Shown here in pieces: positions 14,355 through 19,725 of a stretch of DNA of 19,725 bases (the first letter of the stretch is position 1; every line of letters begins with the position of its first letter). Where the stretch lies: the NCBI GenBank assembly GCA_016207625.1, contig JACQPF010000325.1:1-19725 (forward strand), read 5' to 3'. The translations under genes and the position numbers were made by a program. Origin of the DNA: Elusimicrobiota bacterium. GTDB lineage: Bacteria > Elusimicrobiota > Elusimicrobia > FEN-1173. The notes beneath the pieces were generated by a model. It was not told where the DNA came from. It worked only from the letters and a program-made list of their open reading frames with translations, and searched no databases.

Positions 14355-14771
14355 TCAGGGCTGTTCGGCCCGTTTTTTTAAACCCGCCATGGTTTCCGGC
14401 AGGCTCTTTCTCATTTTGTTTCCAATGATCCGGCCGAACAGGAAGGAAAGAGGTCCCGTGAAGGTGACCTTGTGGGTGATTTCAGTCGAAGGGCCGGCGC
14501 GCTTGAGAGAATGATCAAAGCGAAGAAGGCAGAGGGGAAGGCGTGAGACGTCCGAGAACGATTGGTCCTTAATCACCTCAATGATCTCTAATTGAATCGC
14601 CGGGCCGCCGGCGGGGACGACGGTTCCGCGAACACCGGCCTCGAGCGCTCCCTCAAGCCGGGAGTCCTTTAATCCTTTATCCCAGTCCTTCCAGCCTTTC
14701 ACGTTCTCATAAATCCGGAACACCTTTTCCGGCGATGCCGTTGTCTGAACCGAATGTTGGAAACTGATCAT
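14355..14771 (-). CDS. SRPBCC-fold (polyketide cyclase/START-like) protein
   Basis: 138 residues from ATG 14771, preceded by GAGAGGTG at good spacing. A longer open frame back to 14933 exists but its extra N-terminus shows no family character. The opening MISFQHSVQTTASPEKVFRIYENVKGWKDWD is typical of SRPBCC ligand-binding proteins: a first beta strand, then the SPEKVF helix and the W..WD motif. EITHKVTFTGPLSFLFGRIIG near the end matches the strand-helix close of the fold. Such proteins bind hydrophobic ligands in a deep pocket, but the ligand here is unknown. It is the first gene of a short minus-strand unit whose second gene is a dead GNAT. Confidence 0.8.
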   Translation of the reverse strand: MISFQHSVQTTASPEKVFRIYENVKGWKDWDKGLKDSRLEGALEAGVRGTVVPAGGPAIQLEIIEVIKDQSFSDVSRLPLCLLRFDHSLKRAGPSTEITHKVTFTGPLSFLFGRIIGNKMRKSLPETMAGLKKRAEQP

Positions 14772-15000
14772 GGATGCACCTCTCGATCGCTGATGACGCG
14801 GGCGCGTTATGCGCTGTTGGCCATGGATTGTCTGAGAAATCAAGCCGCCAAAAAAAATCGATGGGCGGAACAAAGACGTTTTGTGCCAAAAGGCGCATTT
14901 TTGATTATATCCTTGAGAGGGTGAACGAGTCAATGAAAAGGCGGATCCAAGTGGAAGCGAAGGGAGACGAAGTTGGGAGGATATCTTATAATGAAAACTT
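14772..15000. other. Divergent intergenic region between the SRPBCC gene and pabB
   Basis: 229 bases with no supported gene. The central part (about 14870-14930) is A/T-rich compared with its surroundings and should hold start signals for both directions. A perfect TATAAT lies at its right edge, listed separately. No strong -35/-10 pair for the minus strand stood out. Confidence 0.5.
14964..14992 (+). promoter_or_regulatory. Putative promoter of pabB, possibly giving a leaderless message
   Basis: TATAAT at 14987-14992 is a perfect -10 box. Seventeen bases upstream is GAGACG (14964-14969), which matches TTGACA in only three positions. The ATG of pabB is at 15001, only eight bases after the -10, so transcription from here would start at or next to the ATG. 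A GGGAGGA at 14975-14981 is too far from ATG 15001 to act as its ribosome site and would lie inside the promoter. Confidence 0.35.
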
Positions 15001-16464
15001 ATGGGAAAGATAACGAAATGGCGGGTGGATCGCCTGGCCTGTCCGGAGATGCGGCCGGACCGGAGAAAACTTTGGGATTTGTTGGGCGATTCCCGTTATC
15101 GATTTTGGTTGGACGGCGGCTCGAAGACGAATCAAGGGGCGGATAACGGGTTCACCTATTTTGCCTGGGGAGAACCGGTTTGGGTCTTTCATGGCAAAAA
15201 CGGCCGGGGGGAGATCCGCACAAAGAACGGTACGGTTGAAAAGATTTCGTTTGACGATCCCACGGATGTGTTAAGGAATTTGTTGGGAAAGGGCGCCGTT
15301 GCGGGAAAGGCCTTTGGCGGGGGGGCGGTGGGGTTCTGGGGCTATGAATGCGCGCGCTATTTCGAAAGGGCGCTGGACCCGGGCGAACGATCGAAGAAAA
15401 GCCCCGGGACTGTTCCGGATTTCGTCTGGGTCCTTCCGCCCTTCTGGGCCCGGTGGGATCCCCGCGGAACGGTCCACCTTCTTTCCCAGAGAGATTCGGC
15501 GTCTCCAAAAGACTATAATCTATTGGAATCGTGGCGGGAAAAGATCTCTGGGCTTCCGGCCGAAAAAAGGAAAACGCCTCCCGAAAAGAGGGGGAGCTTT
15601 CCGGAGGTCCTCAGGGCCATCTCGAAACGGCGCCGGGCGGACTATGAAAAGAAGGTCCGCCGCATTCAGCGCTACATCGCCGCGGGCGACATTTACCAGG
15701 CGAACCTCACGCAACGGTTGGAATGGGCTTGGGGAAAAGGGACCCGCGATCCTGCGGATTTTTTTGATGCCCTTCGCGCGCTGAACCCGTCGCCCTACGC
15801 GGCTCTCATGCAGTTCGACGATTTTTCCCTGGCGAGTTGCTCTCCCGAGCTTTTGCTTCGGGTGCGCGGCGACAGGGCCGAGACGCGCCCCATCGCCGGC
15901 ACGCGTCCCCGGGGGGCGACCCGGCGGGAAGACCGCGCGCTTTCGGGAGAGTTGCTGCTGAACGAGAAGGAGCGCGCGGAGCATGTGATGCTTCTGGACC
16001 TGGAGCGGAACGACCTGGGCCGCGTGTGCCGTCCCGGCACGGTGCGAGTGACGGAGAAGATGGTTTTGGAGAAGTATTCACACGTGATTCACATCGTTTC
16101 GCATGTGGAGGGGCGATTGAAAGAGCGTCAAGACGGGCTGCATGCCATGCGAGCGCTTTTCCCCGGAGGCACCATCACGGGGTGCCCCAAAATCCGCTGC
16201 ATGGAAATTTTGGAGGAACTCGAGCGCGAGCCGCGGGGGCCATTTTTCGGGAGTGCCGGCTGGATCGGTTTCGACGGCGGAATGGACCTCAACATCCTGA
16301 TCCGCACGGCCTTGATCCAAGGGAACCGGTTGCGCCTGCGCGTGGGCGCGGGGATCGTGGCGGATTCCGTTCCCGCCAAGGAGTTCGAGGAGACCCTCCA
16401 CAAAGCGCGGGCCTTGGCGGCGGCCTATGAGCTTTGCCGAAGAAGGACAAATGGACTATCCTAA
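15001..16464 (+). CDS. pabB: Aminodeoxychorismate synthase component I-like (chorismate-binding enzyme)
   Basis: 487 residues. C-terminal chorismate-binding blocks are complete: GDIYQANLTQRL (229-240), ETRPIAGTRPRG (294-305), LLDLERNDLGRV, SHVEGRL and FPGGTITGCPK. It should aminate chorismate at C4 to 4-amino-4-deoxychorismate using ammonia from a PabA glutaminase that is not in this window. The PIAGT motif has Ala (A299) where E. coli PabB has the nucleophilic lysine of PIKGT, as in anthranilate synthase and some other PabB proteins, so TrpE-like activity must be considered. The N-terminal segment reads FWLDGGSK rather than the LLES tryptophan-binding motif of TrpE, and the next gene is a PabC-type enzyme; both favour PabB. 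Confidence 0.82.
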   Translation: MGKITKWRVDRLACPEMRPDRRKLWDLLGDSRYRFWLDGGSKTNQGADNGFTYFAWGEPVWVFHGKNGRGEIRTKNGTVEKISFDDPTDVLRNLLGKGAVAGKAFGGGAVGFWGYECARYFERALDPGERSKKSPGTVPDFVWVLPPFWARWDPRGTVHLLSQRDSASPKDYNLLESWREKISGLPAEKRKTPPEKRGSFPEVLRAISKRRRADYEKKVRRIQRYIAAGDIYQANLTQRLEWAWGKGTRDPADFFDALRALNPSPYAALMQFDDFSLASCSPELLLRVRGDRAETRPIAGTRPRGATRREDRALSGELLLNEKERAEHVMLLDLERNDLGRVCRPGTVRVTEKMVLEKYSHVIHIVSHVEGRLKERQDGLHAMRALFPGGTITGCPKIRCMEILEELEREPRGPFFGSAGWIGFDGGMDLNILIRTALIQGNRLRLRVGAGIVADSVPAKEFEETLHKARALAAAYELCRRRTNGLS

Positions 16465-17389
16465 AAAAATTTGGGTCAACGGCCGTCTGGCCGATCCCCG
16501 CCGCCCCGCGGTCTCGGCCTATGATCACGGTTTCCTTTACGGCGACGGCGTGTATGAGACCCTGCGGGTCTACAACGGGCGTTTGTTCCGCTTTGATCGG
16601 CATTTCCAGCGGTTGAAACATTCCGCGCGGAGCGTGCGGATTCCCATCCCCTATCCCGGAAAGACCATCGAACAGGGTCTTTACCGTTTATTGGAGGTCA
16701 ACCGGCTGCAAGACACCTCTCTTCGCATCACCTTGACGCGCGGGCCTGGCCCCTTGGGGTTTGACCCCCGCCCTTGCCGGTCTCCCAGCCTCGTCTTGAC
16801 GCCCGGCCCCGCCCTCCGGCCGCTGGACTCTCTCTTTTGCCGGGGCATTCGCCTGGCCATCGTTCGCGTGCGCCGAAACGCCAGAACGTCCCTGGATCCG
16901 GCCATCAAGTCCACAAACAACTTGAACAACATCCTCGCCAAAATGGACGCCATCCGGTCAAATGCGTTTGAAGCCCTGATGTTGAACGTGGAGGGATATT
17001 TGACGGAAGGAACGGTTTCGAACGTTTTCTTTGTGTCCAAAGGCACTTTGAGGACGCCGGACTTGGCGTGCGGTCTATTGGCGGGCGTGACGAGGGATAT
17101 CGCCATCCACCTCGCAAAGCGCCGGGGATGGAAAGTGGCGGAGGGGTGGTTCAAGCCGAAAGACCTGCTCACCGCACAGGAAATTTTTCTAACGAGCACA
17201 ATTCTAGAGATCATGCCGGTCACCTCGATCGTGGATGAGAAAAAGCGCGTCCATCGCGTCGGGGCGGGCCGCGCGGGGGCTTGGGCTTCGCTTCTTGAGA
17301 AGGATTTCCAGGACCTCGTTTCCCGCGAGACGGGAGCGGTGATTTCCAAGAAAAAGGAGGGACGGTTAACCAATGGGTTCATGGGGTGA
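16451..17389 (+). CDS. pabC: Class IV aminotransferase (aminodeoxychorismate lyase-like)
   Basis: 312 residues from ATG 16451, overlapping the end of pabB by 14 bases, with AAGGA just ahead. It is a fold-type IV PLP enzyme: YDHGFLYGDGVYETLRVYNGR at the N-terminus, PLP lysine K153 in AIKSTNNLNN, and EGYLTEGTVSNVFFV in the second half. The family includes aminodeoxychorismate lyase, branched-chain aminotransferase and D-amino acid aminotransferase. The tight overlap with a pabB-like gene points to the lyase step giving p-aminobenzoate and pyruvate. At 312 residues it is longer than E. coli PabC (269), so an aminotransferase function remains possible. The last 20 residues (KKKEGRLTNG) look like an unstructured tail. 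Confidence 0.82.
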   Translation: MDYPKKIWVNGRLADPRRPAVSAYDHGFLYGDGVYETLRVYNGRLFRFDRHFQRLKHSARSVRIPIPYPGKTIEQGLYRLLEVNRLQDTSLRITLTRGPGPLGFDPRPCRSPSLVLTPGPALRPLDSLFCRGIRLAIVRVRRNARTSLDPAIKSTNNLNNILAKMDAIRSNAFEALMLNVEGYLTEGTVSNVFFVSKGTLRTPDLACGLLAGVTRDIAIHLAKRRGWKVAEGWFKPKDLLTAQEIFLTSTILEIMPVTSIVDEKKRVHRVGAGRAGAWASLLEKDFQDLVSRETGAVISKKKEGRLTNGFMG

Positions 17390-17765
17390 CAAATTATCGG
17401 TTCTTGGGCTTCTGTGGATTCGGTTGCTCATGGGGGCGGGAATCGCCTATCACGGGTATGGGAAAGTCTTTGGCGGGCGGATGGATCAGTTCGCCGAAGG
17501 CGTGGCCAGGATGGGGTTCCCCGCGCCGGAGATGTTCGCCTGGGCGGCCGCCGTGTCGGAGTTGGCGGGAGGCCTTCTGATCGTCCTGGGGTTTAAGACA
17601 CGAGCGGCGGCCTCGCTCGTTTTTGTCGTCATGAGCGTGGCGGCGTTCGTCCACCACGGCCAGGATCCTTTTAAGATGAAGGAGTTGGCCTTGGCGTATT
17701 GGACGGTGTCCGGAGCGTTGGCGCTGACGGGGGGCGGGCGAGCGTCTTTGGACGAATTGTTTTAG
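17373..17765 (+). CDS. DoxX family membrane protein
   Basis: 130 residues from ATG 17373, overlapping the end of the aminotransferase by 17 bases; an AGGAGG lies about 11 bases upstream. Four hydrophobic segments and the DoxX pattern are visible: LLWIRLLMGAGIAYHGYGKVFGG, then FAEGVARMGFPAPEMFAWAAAVSE with LAGGLLIVLGFKTR, then AAFVHHGQDPF. These small inner-membrane proteins are linked to quinone-dependent oxidation or redox stress in some bacteria, but their biochemistry is mostly unknown. It has no obvious tie to folate synthesis. Its TAG stop interlocks with the TAA stop of the convergent response regulator gene. Confidence 0.87.
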   Translation: MGSWGDKLSVLGLLWIRLLMGAGIAYHGYGKVFGGRMDQFAEGVARMGFPAPEMFAWAAAVSELAGGLLIVLGFKTRAAASLVFVVMSVAAFVHHGQDPFKMKELALAYWTVSGALALTGGGRASLDELF

Positions 17766-18145
17766 GGCTCGGTGTGAAGGAACGGGGCCTTTGAGGCCAG
17801 GATCGATCGGATCCGGTCGTCAAGGTAGTCCAAATGGAAGGGTTTTGTGATGTAGTCGTTGGACCCCAGCCGCATGGTTTGCAGCCGGAGATCGTCGTAC
17901 GCGGTGAGGACGATGACGAGGATGTCCTGGCTGATTTTTCGGACCTGCTGCAGGAACTCAATGCCGTCCATGTTCGGCATGCGGATGTCCAAAAGGACGA
18001 GATGAGGTTTCTCCCTTTGGACAAGGGCCATGGCCTCCACGCCATCGGAAGCGGTGAAGACGGCATGGCCTCTTTTTTCGAGATGTTTGGTGACCAATTG
18101 CCGGATGACGGGCTCGTCATCGACAACAAGGATTTTGTATTTCAT
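17762..18145 (-). CDS. Single-domain response regulator (CheY-like receiver)
   Basis: 127 residues from ATG 18145; a GTG two codons upstream (18151) is an alternative start. It is only a receiver domain. ILVVDDEPVIR carries the acidic pair, the phosphorylated aspartate is D53 in LLDIRMPNMDG, the switch threonine is in VLTAYDD (T81), and the conserved lysine is K101 in DYITKPF. There is no output domain and no histidine kinase nearby, so it must act through protein contacts or a phosphorelay. It is transcribed alone on the minus strand, converging on the DoxX gene. No clear ribosome site precedes either start. Confidence 0.93.
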   Translation of the reverse strand: MKYKILVVDDEPVIRQLVTKHLEKRGHAVFTASDGVEAMALVQREKPHLVLLDIRMPNMDGIEFLQQVRKISQDILVIVLTAYDDLRLQTMRLGSNDYITKPFHLDYLDDRIRSILASKAPFLHTEP

Positions 18146-18210
18146 AGCCACTTTATAGTATGTGCCGGATCCTTTCGCTTTACAAGCCCTCCGTTGAAAG
18201 GAACGTCTTT

Positions 18211-19008
18211 ATGAAAACGACGAAAATTGCGGTGGTCCAAACCAGTCCCGTTCTGGGGCAGAAGGACAAGAACCTCGCTCGCGCGCTCTCCCTGATGCAG
18301 GAAGAGGCGGCCGACGTGTACGTCCTCCCCGAACTGGCTATGGAGGGCTACAATTTCACGTCCCGGGAACAGGTGAACGCCCTCGCGGAGCTGTCCGGCC
18401 GGGGACCGGCGTATGAGGCGCTTCAAGCGTTCGCCCAAAGCCGAAAAGCCTACGTGGCCTACGGTTTTTTGGAGCGGGCGAAGGAAGGGTTTTACAACGC
18501 TTCCGCGCTCTTGGGCCCGGCGGGGCTCATCAGCGTGTACCGAAAAACGCACCTCTTCGACCGGGAAAAGCTGTTTTTCCTGCCGGGGGACAGCGGGTTC
18601 CAAATCTACCATTTGCCCTTCGGCGTGGTGGGGATGATGATCTGTTTCGATTGGTATTTCCCGGAAGCGATGAGGACCCTGGCGCTGAAGGGCGCGCAGT
18701 TGGTGCTCCACCCGTCGAACCTGGTGTTGCCCCACTGCCCGGACGCCATGCTGACGCGCTGTCTGGAGAACCGGGTGTTCGCCGCCACAGCCAACCGGGT
18801 GGGCACAGAAGAGGGCGGAGAGGGCCCCCTCACGTTCATCGGCCGGAGCGAGGTGGTGTCCCCGCGGGGGGAAATCCTCGCGCGGCTGGGCCCCGCGCAA
18901 GAAGGCGTCTGCGCGGCGGAGTGCGATTTGTCTTCGGCTTTGCGGAAGGATGTGACCAGCCGCAACGACGTGTTCAAGGACCGGCGGACCGAATTCTACC
19001 TAACCTGA
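18211..19008 (+). CDS. Carbon-nitrogen hydrolase (nitrilase superfamily amidase)
   Basis: 265 residues from ATG 18211, which follows AAAGGA; the open frame reaches 18160 but the family start MKTTKIAVVQTSP is here. The catalytic triad is E41 in LPELAMEGY, K112 in YRKTHLF and C145 in MICFDWYFPE. Such enzymes cleave C-N bonds in amides such as omega-amides, carbamoyl-amines or deaminated glutathione. MICFDWYFPE and VLHPSNLVLP place it among omega-amidase/carbamoylputrescine amidase-like members, but the substrate is uncertain. It is followed nine bases later by an NmrA-like gene with a strong ribosome site, so the two probably form an operon. Confidence 0.9.
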   Translation: MKTTKIAVVQTSPVLGQKDKNLARALSLMQEEAADVYVLPELAMEGYNFTSREQVNALAELSGRGPAYEALQAFAQSRKAYVAYGFLERAKEGFYNASALLGPAGLISVYRKTHLFDREKLFFLPGDSGFQIYHLPFGVVGMMICFDWYFPEAMRTLALKGAQLVLHPSNLVLPHCPDAMLTRCLENRVFAATANRVGTEEGGEGPLTFIGRSEVVSPRGEILARLGPAQEGVCAAECDLSSALRKDVTSRNDVFKDRRTEFYLT

Positions 19009-19017
19009 GGAGGGCCG

Positions 19018-19725
19018 ATGATCCTCGTGACGGGCGCGACGGGAACCGTGGGTTCGGAGGTGGTGAGGCGGCTTTCCGCCTTGGGAGTCCCCTTTCGGGC
19101 GATGACGCGACATCCGGAAAAGGCCGCCCGGCTGCGTCAAATCGCGGGGGGGACGCGCCTTGAGGTCGTGAAGGGAGACATGGCCCGGCCGGAGACGTTG
19201 GACGGGGCCGTGGCGGGCGTCGACGCGGTATTTTTGCTGAGCGAGGCGCATCCGCGCCAGGTGGAAATGCAAGGCCATATAGTGAACGCGGCCAAGAGGG
19301 CCGGCGTGAGGCGGATGGTGAAATTGTCCGTGCTGGGCGCGGACGAAACCTCCCCCCTGGCCGTCGGGCGATGGCACCGGACGACGGAAAAACAAATTGA
19401 AAGCTCGGGGTTTTCATTCACGCACCTGCGGCCTCACTACTTCATGCAAAACCTCCTGGCGTACGCTCCCGCGATCGCCAAGCGGGGAGTCTTCCACGCT
19501 CCTCTCGGAGACGGAAAAATCAGCCTGGTGGATGTCCGCGACATCGCCGCCGTGGCGGCCCGGGTCCTCACCGAGAAAGGGCACGAAGGGAAAGCCTACG
19601 ACGTCACGGGGCCGGAGGCGATTTCATTCCATGAAGCGGCGGCGAAGTTGTCGAAAGCGTTGGGCCGGGAGGTGGCGTACCGGGACGTGCCGGCGGACAA
19701 TGCCGAGAGAGGGATGAGGATGGGG
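19018..19725 (+). CDS. NmrA-like NAD(P)-binding protein (atypical SDR), 3' end beyond window
   Basis: 236 codons are visible from ATG 19018, which has GAGGAGG directly ahead, and the frame is open to the window edge. The start MILVTGATGTVGSEVVRRL is the GATGxxG nucleotide-binding motif of atypical short-chain dehydrogenases. VKGDMARPETLDGAVAGVDAVFLL and KLSVLGADETS follow the NmrA/QOR2 pattern, and there is no YxxxK catalytic pair in the usual position. HLRPHYFMQNL and ISLVDVRDIAAVA are characteristic of this group. Members act as NAD(P)H-dependent quinone or azo reductases, or as redox-sensing regulators. Full members are about 280-300 residues, so roughly 50 residues are missing from view. 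Confidence 0.9.
   Translation, partial: MILVTGATGTVGSEVVRRLSALGVPFRAMTRHPEKAARLRQIAGGTRLEVVKGDMARPETLDGAVAGVDAVFLLSEAHPRQVEMQGHIVNAAKRAGVRRMVKLSVLGADETSPLAVGRWHRTTEKQIESSGFSFTHLRPHYFMQNLLAYAPAIAKRGVFHAPLGDGKISLVDVRDIAAVAARVLTEKGHEGKAYDVTGPEAISFHEAAAKLSKALGREVAYRDVPADNAERGMRMG

Noticed and set aside
14772..14933. A 54-residue N-terminal extension of the SRPBCC protein
   Set aside because: The family starts at MISFQHS with a good ribosome site at 14771, and the extension has no signal-peptide or domain character.
16022..16042. A second copy of the CGTGTGCC palindrome arm inside pabB
   Set aside because: Only one arm matches (GTGTGCC...GGCAC), the spacing differs, and it lies within conserved coding sequence. 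It is a chance resemblance.
1..19725. Defence system, prophage, CRISPR array or biosynthetic gene cluster
   Set aside because: No nuclease, integrase, transposase, cas, toxin-antitoxin or assembly-line genes and no spaced repeats were seen; nearly all genes are ordinary metabolic families.

Overview
This is a gene-dense, GC-rich bacterial chromosome segment of about 19.7 kb. It has no phage, insertion-sequence, CRISPR, tRNA or rRNA signal. Genes are packed with 4-base ATGA/GTGA overlaps or very short gaps, so they probably form long operons. The contents fit a Gram-negative-type, respiring bacterium: system II (ResB/CcsA) cytochrome c maturation, C5-pathway tetrapyrrole synthesis from glutamate, a zinc-type HemB, and a probable lipoprotein. 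The phylum cannot be fixed from sequence alone. The mix (archaeal-type alanine dehydrogenase/OCD, DUF1015, separate GcvPB) would suit a little-cultured phylum such as Elusimicrobiota, but this is a low-confidence guess.

Layout. (1) 1-885, plus strand: the 3' end of glycine dehydrogenase subunit 2 (gcvPB), then a lipoate/octanoate-protein ligase, which would serve the lipoyl-bearing H protein of the same system. (2) 882-1948, minus strand: mazG then an HDHD3-like HAD hydrolase, converging on the ligase with interlocked stop codons. (3) 1949-2261: a 313-base divergent intergenic region with a good sigma-70-type promoter and a 154-bp hairpin-rich element bounded by inverted repeats, ending 12 bases before resB. 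(4) 2262-14102, plus strand: a twelve-gene probable operon, resB-ccsA-hemA-hemC-hemD-IMPase-hemB-MBL lipoprotein-hemL-AlaDH/OCD-DUF1015-cvpA-like. hemA and hemL convert glutamyl-tRNA to 5-aminolevulinate, and hemB, hemC and hemD carry it to uroporphyrinogen III. ResB/CcsA would deliver haem to apocytochromes. The later enzymes (hemE, hemN/G, hemH) are not in the window.

(5) 14103-14771, minus strand: an SRPBCC-fold protein followed by a decayed GNAT acetyltransferase gene that has lost its middle, and a weak shared terminator. (6) 15001-17765, plus strand: an aminodeoxychorismate synthase component I-like gene (pabB) overlapping a class IV aminotransferase (pabC-like), then a DoxX membrane protein. 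Together the first two suggest p-aminobenzoate/folate synthesis. (7) 17762-18145, minus strand: an orphan single-domain response regulator. (8) 18211-19725, plus strand: a nitrilase-family amidohydrolase and an NmrA-like NAD(P)-binding protein that runs off the end.

Most of the window is well-known housekeeping metabolism and I see no convincing new multi-gene system. The points most worth a second look are the structured element in front of resB, the short C-terminus of HemA, the deleted GNAT relic, and the non-haem genes (an inositol monophosphatase-type enzyme and a metallo-beta-lactamase-fold lipoprotein) inside the hem cluster.
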